Positions 22,907 to 32,317 of a DNA stretch of 34,390 nt are shown here, piece after piece. Source of the DNA: Marinosulfonomonas sp. (GTDB taxonomy: Bacteria; Pseudomonadota; Alphaproteobacteria; Rhodobacterales; Rhodobacteraceae); contig WFNH01000113.1 of assembly GCA_015488685.1 (NCBI GenBank), forward strand, positions 1-34,390, written 5' to 3'. The position numbers and the translations under genes are program-made. Numbering within the stretch: the stretch's first letter is position 1; the number at the start of each line of letters is the position of its first letter. The notes under the pieces are model-generated. The model made no database searches and had not been told where the DNA came from. It saw only the letters and a list, made by a program, of their open reading frames with translations.

Positions 22907-25084
22907 CTATCGTAGCCGCAGGGCGTTTAACGATACTGTAATGGATGACGCCGACATCGCCAAGGCGGCCACCAGTGGCGTGGCAAATCCGAACAGCGCA
23001 ATCGGCACCGCAATTGCATTATACACAGCCGCAATGGCAAAGTTTTCCTTGATCCGGCGGGTTGCCTTGCGGGCGATCACCGTGGCTTCGGCCAGCGGGG
23101 ACATGTCGCTGCCCAGCAGCACAATATCGGACGCCACCCGTGCCGCATCCAATGCGGATGCCGGCGAGATCGACACATGCGCCGCCGCCAGCGCCGCCGT
23201 ATCGTTCAGCCCGTCGCCGACCATCAAAACCCGTGCCCCATTTTGGGACAAGGCATTGATCCGCTTGGCTTTATCTTCGGGCAAAGCTTCGGCCACCCAT
23301 TCGTCAAACCCCAACCGTTTGGCCAGTTTTTCAACCGCAACCGCCGCGTCGCCAGAGATCAGCAACAGCTTCATGCCCTGCTCTTTCAACGCCGCCACTG
23401 CCGTGTCCGCGCCTTCGCGCAAATGGTCCGCAAAGGTGAATTCCAGCGGATCAGCCGTGCCAATCTGCAAATAGGTCGCCGTCTGCACCCCCGCCTTGGC
23501 CCCCACCCATGCCGCACGCCCCAGACGCACGGTTTTGCCGTTCCATGCGGCCTCGACCCCATAGCCCGGAACCTCGTGCAGATTGTCCAGCTTGGCCGGT
23601 TCAACCCCTGCCTCGCTGACCGCAGCTGCTAGGGACACCGCCAACGGGTGTGCCGAAGCCTGTGCCAGCGCCAGCGCCACTTGCAGATCGCGCGGCTTGA
23701 AGTCTTCCAGATTGGTCAACTCAGGCGCGCCTTCGGTCAGGGTGCCGGTTTTGTCGAAAACCACGGTATCGACTTCGGCCAACCGTTCCAGCGCAGTGGC
23801 ATCCTTGATCAGCATTCCACGCCGGAACAGCCGCCCCGACGCCGCTGTTGTCACCGCCGGAACCGCAAGGCCAAGGGCACAGGGGCAGGTGATGATCAGC
23901 ACGGCAACCGCGATGTTCAGCGACAGGCGCACATCCCCGCCCGTGGCCACCATCCAGCCGACAAAGGCCAGAAACGACAGCATATGCACCCCCGGCGCAT
24001 AAATGCCCGCCGCCTTGTCCGCCAGCGAGGTATAGCGGTTTTTCGAGCTTTCGGCCATCGCCACCAGATCGGCCATGCGATGCAACGATGTATCCTGCCC
24101 TGCTGCGGTAACACGCACGGTCAGCGGGCCGGTCAGGTTAACTTCGCCTGCGCTGACCACGATATCGGGTCCGGCATAGACCGGTACGGTTTCACCAGTC
24201 AGCAAGGAGCGGTCCAATTCGCTTTGGCCGTCCGTCACCACCCCATCTACCGGCATCCGTCCGCCCGGTTTGATGCGCACCAGATCGCCCACGGCCAATT
24301 CCGCAATCGGCACGGTGACCAGTTCGTCGCCCTCGAACCGCTCTGCACGCGGCACTTCCAACGCGGCCAGTTCTTCGGCGGCGGATCGGGCAATGGCGCG
24401 GGTGCGGTGATCCAGATAGCGGCCCGCCAACAGGAAAAATGTCAGCGACAGAGCTGCATCGAAATAGGCATTTTCACCGTGTTGCGTGATTTCATACATG
24501 GACAGGGCGCTGGCCAGCAGGATCGCCAGCGAAATCGGCACATCCATATTCAGGCGGCGCACTTGCAACACCGACCAGGCGCTGCGAAAAAACGGCTGCG
24601 CAGAAAAGGCGATTGCCGGCAGGGCGATGATGGCGGAGATCCAATGAAACATATCCCGCGTTGCATCTTTGGCACCGGCCCAGACCGAGACCGATAGCAG
24701 CATAACATTCATCATCGCAAAACCCGCCACCGCCAGCCGCATCAGCAATTCGCGCCCGCGCTTGTCGGTTTCCGTTGCCCGCAAGGTGCCCGCGTCCAGC
24801 TCGTGTGCCTCGTATCCGATCCCTGCCAGCAAAGAGATCATATCATCTGCAGTCACATCCGGGTCGGCCTCGATGCTGACACGTTTCAGGGTCAGGTTTA
24901 CCCGTGCCGAATGCACACCTGCCGCGCGTTCCAATTCGCGCTCAACCGCCGTGATACAGGCCGCGCAATGCACTGTGGGCAAGGATAGCATGATCCGCGC
25001 CTCGACCACCTCACTCATCTTGGCAAGCTCTTCAGCCGAAGGGGCGACCGAGCAGGCAGGACAGGCAGCGATTTGCGCGCACAT
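22907..25084 (-). CDS. ccoI: Copper-translocating P-type ATPase CcoI (FixI)
   Basis: A 725-residue P1B-type ATPase that exports copper to the periplasm for assembly of the cbb3 CuB centre. It has a cysteine-containing N-terminus (CPAC), a heavy-metal domain with VHCAACI, eight predicted membrane helices, the intramembrane CPC metal site (about residues 399-401), DKTGT (phosphorylated Asp near 444) and GDGLNDTAAL. All functional motifs are present. It starts 3 bp after ccoH and precedes ccoS, the standard ccoGHIS order. Confidence 0.98.
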   Translation of the reverse strand: MCAQIAACPACSVAPSAEELAKMSEVVEARIMLSLPTVHCAACITAVERELERAAGVHSARVNLTLKRVSIEADPDVTADDMISLLAGIGYEAHELDAGTLRATETDKRGRELLMRLAVAGFAMMNVMLLSVSVWAGAKDATRDMFHWISAIIALPAIAFSAQPFFRSAWSVLQVRRLNMDVPISLAILLASALSMYEITQHGENAYFDAALSLTFFLLAGRYLDHRTRAIARSAAEELAALEVPRAERFEGDELVTVPIAELAVGDLVRIKPGGRMPVDGVVTDGQSELDRSLLTGETVPVYAGPDIVVSAGEVNLTGPLTVRVTAAGQDTSLHRMADLVAMAESSKNRYTSLADKAAGIYAPGVHMLSFLAFVGWMVATGGDVRLSLNIAVAVLIITCPCALGLAVPAVTTAASGRLFRRGMLIKDATALERLAEVDTVVFDKTGTLTEGAPELTNLEDFKPRDLQVALALAQASAHPLAVSLAAAVSEAGVEPAKLDNLHEVPGYGVEAAWNGKTVRLGRAAWVGAKAGVQTATYLQIGTADPLEFTFADHLREGADTAVAALKEQGMKLLLISGDAAVAVEKLAKRLGFDEWVAEALPEDKAKRINALSQNGARVLMVGDGLNDTAALAAAHVSISPASALDAARVASDIVLLGSDMSPLAEATVIARKATRRIKENFAIAAVYNAIAVPIALFGFATPLVAALAMSASSITVSLNALRLR

Positions 25085-25087
25085 GAC

Positions 25088-25540
25088 TTAGCCTTTCACC
25101 TCGAACCTTAGACGCTGGTGAAATTTGGTGCCGTCAAGCGCAGTGGCCTTCAGGCGCAGGTTCCATTTTCCTTCCGCCAACACCATTGGTGCGTGAAACT
25201 TCCCGCCGCGTTGCTGGAATTGCGGCGTCTGGTCGTCCCGCGATTCAGTGGGGCGGCCAACGATGGCATTCAACAGCGCAACATCAGCCGGACGACCGGA
25301 TTTATCGACCACCTCGACCACCAGGTCACCCGGCTCGTATGTTACTGAAACCGTCCAGCCCAATGCCAATTGTGCCGCACGTTCGGTATCAAAGTTCTGG
25401 CTGGCCACATAGCTGTTTTGCACATCCATGCCCGGAAAGGTGCCGATCGCATAATAGGCCATCAACAGGTTCACCCCGATGATCACACCAAATGCGGCTA
25501 CAAAAGCGGCTAAAACCTTGCGTCCGGTAAACGGTGCCAT
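25088..25540 (-). CDS. ccoH: Cytochrome cbb3 oxidase assembly protein CcoH (FixH)
   Basis: A 150-residue FixH family protein with one N-terminal transmembrane helix (VLAAFVAAFGVIIGVNLLMAYYAIGTFPG), the conserved NSYVASQNFD and a periplasmic Ig-like domain ending HQRLRFEV. CcoH is required for stable assembly of the CcoNOQP complex. It abuts ccoG (stop at 25541) and precedes ccoI by 3 bp, so the genes are translationally close. Confidence 0.97.
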   Translation of the reverse strand: MAPFTGRKVLAAFVAAFGVIIGVNLLMAYYAIGTFPGMDVQNSYVASQNFDTERAAQLALGWTVSVTYEPGDLVVEVVDKSGRPADVALLNAIVGRPTESRDDQTPQFQQRGGKFHAPMVLAEGKWNLRLKATALDGTKFHQRLRFEVKG

Positions 25541-27007
25541 TTACTGTGCCTTTCCATTAAAGACGGTGCTGGTATGCACCTTTTCATCGCCAACCTTGTC
25601 TTCGACTGACAGGGTTATTTCCGTGCGGTCGGATTTTGCCGGCTCGCTTCCGGCCGGTGCTGTTACATAGACGCGCTGCAACAAGGTTTCGTTAGCGGGG
25701 ACCACAACACTGTCACCTTCACGACCCTCAAGCGAGATTGTCACGCTGGGATCGCCACCAACCGATATATCGAATTTGCGGTCATCCCCATGCTTGTTTC
25801 GCAGACGCACATCATAAGTATTACGGATCGTGCCATCCGACAGGGTAACATAGGTCGGGTTGCGGACTGGCGCAACGGTCATATCAATATCCGGCCGGAT
25901 GATCAGTGCCACCAACAGGCCAATGCCAACCAGCGACCACAGCGTGATATACATAATGGTCCGGGGGCGGAAAATATGCCGCCAGATTGGTTTTGGTGTT
26001 GCGCCATGTGTTTCGGCTTCTTCATCCGACAGGGCCAGATAGTCAATCAAACCACGCGGCTTGCCAATTTTTTCCATAACATCGTCACAGGCATCGATAC
26101 ACAAGGCGCAGGTGATACACTCCAGTTGTTGTCCATCACGAATATCGATCCCCATCGGGCAGACATTCACGCAGGCATTGCAATCGATACAATCCCCCAT
26201 CCCCTCGACGTCGGCCCCTTTGCGACGTTTGCCACGCGGCTCTCCCCGCCAACTGCGGTAGCCAACAGTCAAGGTGTCTTCGTCCATCATAGCAGCCTGA
26301 ATCCGTGGCCATGGGCACATGTAAATACAGATCTGTTCGCGGGCAAAACCGCCAAATCCAACCGTTGTCAGGGTCATAATAGCGATGGTGATATAGGCAA
26401 TGGGATGCGCATGCCCTGTCACAAGGTTTTTCAGCAGCGTCGGCGCATCGGCAAAGTAGAACACCCAGGCGCCGCCGGTTGCGACTCCGATCAACAGCCA
26501 TACAAACCATTTAGTCAGCCGCAAGCGCCATTTTTTGGCATCCCATTTCGATTTCCAAAGGCGGACGCGGGCATTTCTGTCGCCTTCGATCCAGCGTTCC
26601 GTCAAGATGAAAAGGTCGGTCCAGATGGTTTGCGGGCAGGTATAGCCACACCAGACACGTCCAGCTGCCGCAGTGAACAAGAACAGCCCAAGGCCAGCCA
26701 TGATCAGCAGGCCTGCGATGAAGTAAAATTCATGCGGCCAGATTTCGATCATAAAGAAATAAAAACGCCGTCCGGCCAGATCAATCAAAACCGCCTGGTC
26801 GGGCAAGTTCGGGCCACGATCCCAACGAATCCACGGCGTCAGATAATAGACGGCCATTGCAATGCCCAGCAGCCACCACTTCAGGGTGCGGAATTTGCCT
26901 TTTACCTTGCGCGGGAACACCGGTTCGCGGGCAGCGTATAATTGCGGGGCTTTGTTTTCAGTATTGCTCACGGGATCAACTCCAACCGTCGATTGCTTTC
27001 GCTGCAT
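25541..27007 (-). CDS. ccoG: Cytochrome oxidase accessory protein CcoG (FixG/RdxA)
   Basis: A 488-residue membrane iron-sulfur protein, implicated in copper reduction for cbb3 assembly. It has about five transmembrane segments, the GRVWCGYTCPQTIW and ICIYMCPWPRIQ motifs, two ferredoxin-type 4Fe-4S sites (CIDCNACVNVCPMGID, then CITCALCIDACDD) and a C-terminal periplasmic Ig-like domain. It is separated from ccoP by a 232-bp gap, unusual against the tight spacing elsewhere. TATACT (minus strand, 27066-27061) could be a -10 for its own promoter, but the -35 is weak. Confidence 0.97.
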   Translation of the reverse strand: MQRKQSTVGVDPVSNTENKAPQLYAAREPVFPRKVKGKFRTLKWWLLGIAMAVYYLTPWIRWDRGPNLPDQAVLIDLAGRRFYFFMIEIWPHEFYFIAGLLIMAGLGLFLFTAAAGRVWCGYTCPQTIWTDLFILTERWIEGDRNARVRLWKSKWDAKKWRLRLTKWFVWLLIGVATGGAWVFYFADAPTLLKNLVTGHAHPIAYITIAIMTLTTVGFGGFAREQICIYMCPWPRIQAAMMDEDTLTVGYRSWRGEPRGKRRKGADVEGMGDCIDCNACVNVCPMGIDIRDGQQLECITCALCIDACDDVMEKIGKPRGLIDYLALSDEEAETHGATPKPIWRHIFRPRTIMYITLWSLVGIGLLVALIIRPDIDMTVAPVRNPTYVTLSDGTIRNTYDVRLRNKHGDDRKFDISVGGDPSVTISLEGREGDSVVVPANETLLQRVYVTAPAGSEPAKSDRTEITLSVEDKVGDEKVHTSTVFNGKAQ

Positions 27008-27155
27008 ATAACAGGGTCTCTATCTCGACTCGCAAAGATAGCTCTAATAGTGGAAATAATAGTATATTCGCCAAAGCCCATGCGACGAAGCGTAACATGC
27101 CTTGCGGCATAAGGCGACAAAGCCCTTGTTAGAATCCGTCTAATGGGGTTAAGGT

Positions 27156-27236
27156 GGCACCGACCCCCAAGGAAACGCGCGAACAGGACGGGCGTCGGTG
27201 CCTTTGACCGAGGGCTGGAGACCCTCGGAAGCTTTT
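27156..27236 (+). ncRNA. Two-hairpin element between ccoP and ccoG (candidate small RNA or terminator)
   Basis: Hairpin 1 pairs GGCACCGAC (27156-27164) with GTCGGTGCC (27194-27202), extended inside by CCC/GGG. Hairpin 2 pairs CCGAGGG (27208-27214) with CCCTCGG (27222-27228), followed on the plus strand by AAGCTTTT. The plus strand therefore has the shape of a structured RNA with a terminator, opposite to the cco operon and ending just at the ccoP stop. On the minus strand hairpin 2 lacks a T-tract but could still stabilise the ccoNOQP mRNA end. Class not recognised. Confidence 0.4.
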
Positions 27237-27239
27237 ATC

Positions 27240-28127
27240 TTACTCACCACCACCAAGCTGGTGGACGTAAGTGGCAACGGCGCGCCTGTCGGGTTCGGAT
27301 AGACGATCTTTCCATCCCCAGGCAGGCATCACGCCGTAGCGGGCAAAAGTCACAGTCTCGCGAATCGTGTCTTTGTCGCCGCCATACAGCCAGATAGCAT
27401 CAGTCAGATTAGGCGCGCCTTGATCTCGATCACCTTTTCCGTCTTCTCCATGACAAGATGAGCAATTATCTTCGAAAATAACGGCTCCGGCTTTGGCCAG
27501 CTCGGGATCGGCTTTGTCCGCTTGCCCGGAAATTGTCAGAACATGGTTTACAACCTGTTCAATTTCTTCCTTGCTCAGCAATTCATCCGCACCGAACTTC
27601 GGCATTTCCGAAAAGCGGGCATCATCATCATCTTCATTCCGGACACCATGCGTAACGGTATAATAGATGTCCTCGATGGTTCCGCCCCACAGCCAGTCAT
27701 CGTCCAGCAGGCTCGGGAAACCTTTGTTTCCCTGCGCACCCGACCCATGACACTGCGCACACCATGTCTGGAACACAGCATGGCCCGCGTTGATAGCATA
27801 GCTGTTCAACTCGGGGTCCTTTGCAATATCGGCCAGGTCGGCCGAAGCCAGTTTGGATTCGATTTCGGCATTTGCATCATCAGCCGCTTTGATATCGGCG
27901 GCCACATCGCCCCGCGTTGACCATCCCAGCAAACCGGGCGTGGCCCCTTCGCGCGAGATCGGCCAGGCCGGATAAGCAATTTGGTATCCGATTGCCCAAA
28001 TAATGGTTGCATACAGTGTCCACAGCCACCAACGCGGCAAAGGATTGTTATATTCTTCAATCCCGTCCCATGAATGACCCGTGGTTTCGACACCACCTTC
28101 GTTCTGTTCTGGTTTCTTTTTACTCAT
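27240..28127 (-). CDS. ccoP: Cytochrome cbb3 oxidase diheme subunit III
   Basis: A 295-residue membrane-anchored diheme cytochrome c that carries electrons to CcoN. It has an N-terminal cytoplasmic segment ([17 protein letters not shown]), one transmembrane helix, and two CxxCH heme sites (CAQCH, about residue 120, and CSSCH, about residue 222), with Met ligands in SEMPKFG and GVMPAWGW. Length is normal. Its start overlaps the ccoQ stop by 4 bp (ATGA). Confidence 0.98.
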   Translation of the reverse strand: MSKKKPEQNEGGVETTGHSWDGIEEYNNPLPRWWLWTLYATIIWAIGYQIAYPAWPISREGATPGLLGWSTRGDVAADIKAADDANAEIESKLASADLADIAKDPELNSYAINAGHAVFQTWCAQCHGSGAQGNKGFPSLLDDDWLWGGTIEDIYYTVTHGVRNEDDDDARFSEMPKFGADELLSKEEIEQVVNHVLTISGQADKADPELAKAGAVIFEDNCSSCHGEDGKGDRDQGAPNLTDAIWLYGGDKDTIRETVTFARYGVMPAWGWKDRLSEPDRRAVATYVHQLGGGE

Positions 28128-28312
28128 GACCGCGCCTCCTTGGACCCAGCAGGTTTGTCTTCATTGCGAAACGGGATGTTGGCGATATCGTCATGCACTT
28201 TGCGGCTGCCTGGGCGAAAAGCCCAGAACACCACAAATACGAACACGGCAAAAATACCTAACATACCCCAGCTATCTGCGAATTCACGCATAAGAGAATA
28301 AGTATCCATCAT
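28124..28312 (-). CDS. ccoQ: Cytochrome cbb3 oxidase subunit CcoQ
   Basis: A 62-residue single-helix membrane subunit: [15 protein letters not shown], a hydrophobic helix ([17 protein letters not shown]), then [16 protein letters not shown], the FixQ/CcoQ pattern. It stabilises the interaction of CcoP with the CcoNO core. Two adjacent ATGs (28312 and 28309) are possible. It lies 6 bp after ccoO and overlaps ccoP by 4 bp. Confidence 0.95.
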   Translation of the reverse strand: MMDTYSLMREFADSWGMLGIFAVFVFVVFWAFRPGSRKVHDDIANIPFRNEDKPAGSKEARS

Positions 28313-28318
28313 CCCCTC

Positions 28319-29044
28319 CTAGCGGCTTGCGTCAGGCGTGAAGGTTGAAAAATCAACCAGTGTGCCCAACATTTGCAGATACGCAATCAGCGCGTCCATT
28401 TCAGAAATACCCGGCTTGCCATCAAAATTGCGCACTTGCGCTTTGGGATAGCGGGCCAGCAACCCGTCGTAATCACTGTCCGGATCGTCCTGCGCAACAA
28501 AGTCGGCCTTGGCGTTTGCGATCATCTCGTCTGTGTAAGGCACGCCAACCATGCGGTGCGTCTTCAGCAGGTCTTCGATGTAAGTCGGCTCGATCATCCG
28601 GTTCGAAAGGAAACCGTATTTCGGCATCAAAGAGACCGGAACAACCGACTGCGGGTTGGTCAGGTGGTCAACATGCCAGGCATCCGAATAACGGCCGCCA
28701 ACACGGGCCAGATCAGGACCAGTCCGTTTGGATCCCCATTGTGCCGGATGGTCATATTGCGATTCAGCCGCCAGCGAATAGTGGCCATAACGCTCGACCT
28801 CGTCGCGCAGCGGGCGGATCATCTGGCTGTGGCATACATAACAGCCTTCACGCACGAAGATGTCCCGACCGGTCAATTCAAGCGGGGTATAGGGGCGCAT
28901 GCCCTCTACATCCTCGATCGTATTTTGCAGATAGAACAAAGGTGCAATTTCAACCGTGCCGCCAATGGTGACAACCAGCAGAGCAAGAATCATCAAGATA
29001 GTTGCATTTTTCTCGACGACTTTGTGTTTATCAAGGAAAGCCAT
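28319..29044 (-). CDS. ccoO: Cytochrome cbb3 oxidase monoheme subunit II
   Basis: A 241-residue membrane-anchored cytochrome c with one N-terminal transmembrane helix, the characteristic [18 protein letters not shown] heme site (CYVCH, near residue 70), [17 protein letters not shown] and a Met-containing [10 protein letters not shown]. It passes electrons from CcoP to CcoN. It lies 15 bp after ccoN and 6 bp before ccoQ. Confidence 0.98.
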   Translation of the reverse strand: MAFLDKHKVVEKNATILMILALLVVTIGGTVEIAPLFYLQNTIEDVEGMRPYTPLELTGRDIFVREGCYVCHSQMIRPLRDEVERYGHYSLAAESQYDHPAQWGSKRTGPDLARVGGRYSDAWHVDHLTNPQSVVPVSLMPKYGFLSNRMIEPTYIEDLLKTHRMVGVPYTDEMIANAKADFVAQDDPDSDYDGLLARYPKAQVRNFDGKPGISEMDALIAYLQMLGTLVDFSTFTPDASR

Positions 29045-29059
29045 TTTACCGTTCCCTCC

Positions 29060-30655
29060 TTATTCTGCAGGAACGGCTGCAGTGGCATCGGCTTTCACCG
29101 GACGCTTTGCAACTGTTGCCCAAAGGTTATACGCCATGATGAGGCCGCCGGACAGGTACAGGAACCCGCCAAGTGCACGCACAACATTCATCGGCCATTT
29201 GGCTTCTACTGTGTCGGCGAACGAGTTTACAAGGAAACCGTTGGCATCAACTTCGCGCCACATCAGACCTTCCATGATGCCCGATACCCACATCGAGGAC
29301 GCGTACAGAACGATCCCGATTGTGGCCAGCCAGAAATGGTAGCTTACCAATTTCAGCGAATACAGACCTTCGCGGTTCCACAGACGCGGCACCAGGAAGT
29401 ACAGCGCACCAAAGGTGATCATACCGTTCCAGCCCAGAGCGCCAGAGTGAACGTGGCCAATGGTCCAGTCGGTATAATGCGACAGCGAGTTCACAGCGCG
29501 GATCGACATCATCGGGCCCTCGAATGTGGACATGCCATAGAAACCGATCGACACAACCATCATCCGGATAACCGGATCGGTGCGCAGTTTATCCCATGCC
29601 CCGGACAGGGTCATCAGACCGTTGATCATGCCGCCCCATGAAGGCATCCACAGGATAACCGACATGGTCATGCCCAGTGTACCGGCCCAATCTGGCAATG
29701 CGGTATAGTGCAGGTGGTGCGGACCAGCCCAGATATAAAGGAAAATCAGCGCCCAGAAGTGAATGATCGACAGTTTATACGAGAACACAGGACGCTCGGC
29801 CTGCTTTGGCACAAAGTAGTACATCATGCCAAGGAAGCCGGCTGTCAGGAAGAAGCCCACGGCATTGTGACCATACCACCATTGAACCATCATATCCTGA
29901 ACACCCGAAAACACCTGAACCGATTTCGACCCGAACAGCGATACGGGGATCGACAGGTTGTTAACGATATGCAGCATCGCAATGGTGATGATGAATGACA
30001 GGTAGAACCAGTTGGCCACATAAATGTGCTTTTCTTTACGCTTGTAAAGCGTGCCCATGAATACAGCCAGATAGGCAACCCAGACAACAGTTAGCCACCA
30101 ATCAGCCAGCCATTCCGGTTCAGCATATTCTTTGGACTGCGTTGCACCCAGAATGTAACCCGATGCAGCAAGAACGATAAACAGGTTGTATCCCCAGAAT
30201 ACGAACCAGGCCAGGTTCCCGCCCCAAAGGCGTGCAGCGGACGTGCGCTGGACAACATAGAATGACGTCGCAATCAGGCCATTCCCGCCAAAGGCAAAGA
30301 TAACAGCCGATGTGTGCAGGGGACGCAAACGTCCAAAGTTCAGATAACCTTGTGCCCACTCGAAGTTCAGATTCGGAAAGGCCAGCAATGTAGCAATCCA
30401 GTCGCCCACCAGAAATCCGGTAATACCCCAACCGACCGTAGCAATCACACCCGCGCGGATCACACCATCAAGGTATCCTTCCGCTTTGGGTTTTTCATCC
30501 CCAAGCCCACGCACTGTCCAGATGAACAGAACAAGTGCGGCAACCATGATAATGATCGCATGCACTGTATAGGCCAGATCTCTTGAGTAATTGGCGGCGA
30601 TGGCTGCTAAAAGCACCACTGCACCAACTACAATCAGTTTAATGTAGTCCCACAT
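29060..30655 (-). CDS. ccoN: Cytochrome cbb3 oxidase catalytic subunit I
   Basis: The catalytic subunit of the high-affinity cbb3 oxidase used at low oxygen. The 531-residue membrane protein shows the heme b ligand region [35 protein letters not shown] (CuB histidine and the cross-linked Tyr), [25 protein letters not shown] and the [19 protein letters not shown] stretch with heme ligands. It begins with ATG 30655, preceded by AAGGGACG. Two perfect FNR boxes lie 97-142 bp upstream, shared with the divergent usp gene. It heads an operon through ccoS at 22738. Confidence 0.99.
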   Translation of the reverse strand: MWDYIKLIVVGAVVLLAAIAANYSRDLAYTVHAIIIMVAALVLFIWTVRGLGDEKPKAEGYLDGVIRAGVIATVGWGITGFLVGDWIATLLAFPNLNFEWAQGYLNFGRLRPLHTSAVIFAFGGNGLIATSFYVVQRTSAARLWGGNLAWFVFWGYNLFIVLAASGYILGATQSKEYAEPEWLADWWLTVVWVAYLAVFMGTLYKRKEKHIYVANWFYLSFIITIAMLHIVNNLSIPVSLFGSKSVQVFSGVQDMMVQWWYGHNAVGFFLTAGFLGMMYYFVPKQAERPVFSYKLSIIHFWALIFLYIWAGPHHLHYTALPDWAGTLGMTMSVILWMPSWGGMINGLMTLSGAWDKLRTDPVIRMMVVSIGFYGMSTFEGPMMSIRAVNSLSHYTDWTIGHVHSGALGWNGMITFGALYFLVPRLWNREGLYSLKLVSYHFWLATIGIVLYASSMWVSGIMEGLMWREVDANGFLVNSFADTVEAKWPMNVVRALGGFLYLSGGLIMAYNLWATVAKRPVKADATAAVPAE

Positions 30656-30723
30656 TGCACGTCCCTTCGTCTTTTTCTCCCGGCGCGACTCACACTTCGC
30701 CCGGCTACTTTGCGACTAGATGC

Positions 30724-30729
30724 GGTATG
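30724..30729 (-). promoter_or_regulatory. Possible -10 element of the ccoN promoter
   Basis: CATACC (minus strand) lies 22 bp downstream of the proximal FNR box (30752-30765). That spacing would centre the box close to -41.5 for a start near 30717, the class II activator position. The hexamer itself is weak, so support rests on spacing. Confidence 0.4.
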
Positions 30730-30751
30730 CCGCGCCCAGACACAACCCACC

Positions 30752-30765
30752 TTGATCTATATCAA
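30752..30765. promoter_or_regulatory. FNR/FnrL box, ccoN-proximal
   Basis: TTGATCTATATCAA, a perfect TTGAT-N4-ATCAA site, about 97 bp upstream of the ccoN ATG. FnrL/FnrP activation of ccoNOQP from such a box is established in Rhodobacter and Paracoccus. Confidence 0.9.
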
Positions 30766-30783
30766 TTTTTGCATGTGTCTCTT

Positions 30784-30797
30784 TTGATCGACATCAA
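30784..30797. promoter_or_regulatory. FNR/FnrL box, usp-proximal
   Basis: TTGATCGACATCAA, a second perfect site whose centre is 32 bp from the first, roughly three helical turns. It lies 62 bp before the usp ATG. A -10-like TTATTC (30818-30823) follows at about 20 bp, consistent with FNR activation of usp. Confidence 0.87.
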
Positions 30798-30859
30798 GGC
30801 TTTTTCATCTCGTTCGGTTATTCTTGTATATATAGACATTCCTTAAGGAGACCTCTCCA

Positions 30860-31699
30860 ATGGCCTATAAAACGCTACTCACTGTTATCACAGATCCGGC
30901 AATCGCAAAACCCGCCCTTGATCGGGCCATTGCAATAGCCCACGCAGAAGAGGCGCATCTGGATGTGCTTTGCATCGGTGTGGATCGCACCCAGACTGGC
31001 TACTACTATGCCGGGGCCAGCGCAGTTTTCCAGCAGGAAGTCATTGAAAAGGCAAAAGAAGAAGCCGTCGCCGCCGAGACCTATGCGAACGAACACCTCG
31101 CCAACGAGGGCATACCATTCGCGGTAGACAAAGCGGTTGCCCAACTGGCCGGACTGGGCCGGTTGGTCGCACATCGCGCCCGTTTCAGTGATCTTGTAGT
31201 GCTGCCCCGACCCTATGGTAAAGGGTGCGGCCAAGAGCAGGAAACCATCGTCGAGTCGACCTTGTTCGAGGGCCAGGTGCCCACTCTGGTCGTGCCACCA
31301 AGAACCAAAGCAAATATTGAGGCAAAACGCATTATTATTGCCTGGAACGAAAGCACCGAAGCAATGGCGGCCGTTCGTGCGGCTTTGCCTGCCCTGATTG
31401 CGGCCGATTCCGTAAATATCACGGTGATTGATCCGCCCCAGCACGGGCCGGACCGTTCAGACCCGGGCGGGGCATTGTCGCAAATGCTGGTGCGTCACGG
31501 GGTCAAGGCCGAGATCACAGTTCTGGCCAAAACCATGCCGCGGGTTTCGGATGTCCTGTTGCGCCATGCGCGCGATATGAATGCCGATATGATCGTCATG
31601 GGCGCTTATGGCCATTCTCGTTTCCGCGAGGCAATTCTGGGAGGCGCCACCCGCAACATACTTGAAAACACAAAAATTCCGGTGCTGATGGCGCATTGA
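30860..31699 (+). CDS. Universal stress protein, tandem Usp domains
   Basis: A 279-residue cytoplasmic protein with two Usp domains (about residues 1-148 and 152-279). The second keeps the ATP-binding G-x2-G-x9-G-S/T type motif in GAYGHSRFREAILGGATRNIL; the first is more diverged. AAGGAGA precedes the ATG. It is divergent from ccoN across two FNR boxes. Usp genes in this position between fnrL and ccoN are known in related Rhodobacter and Paracoccus, so it is probably induced at low oxygen. Confidence 0.93.
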   Translation: MAYKTLLTVITDPAIAKPALDRAIAIAHAEEAHLDVLCIGVDRTQTGYYYAGASAVFQQEVIEKAKEEAVAAETYANEHLANEGIPFAVDKAVAQLAGLGRLVAHRARFSDLVVLPRPYGKGCGQEQETIVESTLFEGQVPTLVVPPRTKANIEAKRIIIAWNESTEAMAAVRAALPALIAADSVNITVIDPPQHGPDRSDPGGALSQMLVRHGVKAEITVLAKTMPRVSDVLLRHARDMNADMIVMGAYGHSRFREAILGGATRNILENTKIPVLMAH

Positions 31700-31700
31700 T

Positions 31701-31930
31701 TCAATATCCGGCCCAGACGGCAATCATGTCGGCATAGTTCTTTACACTAACCTCCCGGACATCCGGGAGGGGTTCCAGCAGTGCCTTTTGGAACCCGGCA
31801 ACAAGCATCGGCCCCTTTTCGACATTGTGATACACATAATCCAGTGCATCGGCCAAAGCGCGGTCCCGCACGTCTTTCTCGCCGCATTGGGCGGCCGCGT
31901 CAAATCGCGATGCCGTAAACGGGCTACACG
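31701..31930 (-). pseudogene. 3' fragment of an unrecognised gene
   Basis: On the minus strand an open frame without a start codon ends in a TGA at 31701-31703, two bases after the usp stop. It reads DVRDRALADALDYVYHNVEK and later VKNYADMIAVWAGY. The composition looks like real coding sequence, but I recognise no family. Upstream it runs into the IS6-type relic, so its 5' part has probably been deleted or displaced; the right limit is approximate. It contains two strong inverted repeats (31751-31770 and 31771-31795). Confidence 0.4.
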
Positions 31931-32092
31931 GTTTTCCCGCAAGCTATTCAAGATATTTGGCACGCCACGGGTTGTTGTGACGGACAAGCTCCGAAGCTAC
32001 GGTGCCGCCCTAAAAGGGCTTGCCCGGGAAAATCGAGCATTGCAACCATAAATAAGGGGCTCAACAATCGACCCAGTGGCGAGAAAAGATCA
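31904..32092 (+). pseudogene. IS6-family transposase relic
   Basis: The frame contains KRATRFSRKLFKIF then PRVVVTDKLRSYGAALKGL, matching the central catalytic part of IS6-family transposases (a DDE aspartate is in VVTDKL). It then stops at 32049. In other frames the downstream bases still read EHCNHK and KGLNNR, the motif that normally follows in the family, so frameshifts have broken the gene. Both ends and terminal repeats are missing. It is a decayed remnant, not a mobile IS. Confidence 0.72.
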
Positions 32093-32317
32093 TGGGGGAT
32101 TTACCCCCCCCGACAGGTTCAGCCGTTCTTACCCCCCACGACCAATTCCAAAATATTTTCCGCCCGCCCCGCCACACTCTTTCTGCCGCTTCTTACCGCC
32201 AAGCAAGAGCGATGCCCACTGGATATGGGATGATATCACATGTGAGTTGAAGGCAGCCTGAACACCAGCCGCCCGAGCTTTCGCTGCGAGGATCGACGAT
32301 AACGTGACGATACCGTA
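32093..32317. other. Non-coding or decayed segment between IS relic and PAAR gene
   Basis: No intact gene is supported. On the minus strand the PAAR frame stays open for about 60 codons after its TAA, but without a start codon or a family I recognise. Runs of C (for example after 32100) and mixed composition suggest decayed accessory DNA. Confidence 0.4.

Noticed and set aside
27156-27202. GGCACCGAC...GTCGGTGCC hairpin as part of a Cas9 tracrRNA
   Set aside because: Only the short GGCACCGA/TCGGTGC string is shared; there is no repeat array, anti-repeat or cas gene in the window.
31788-32051. 87-codon plus-strand frame as a complete gene
   Set aside because: Only its second half resembles an IS6 transposase; the first half is antisense to another coding fragment and there is no credible start.
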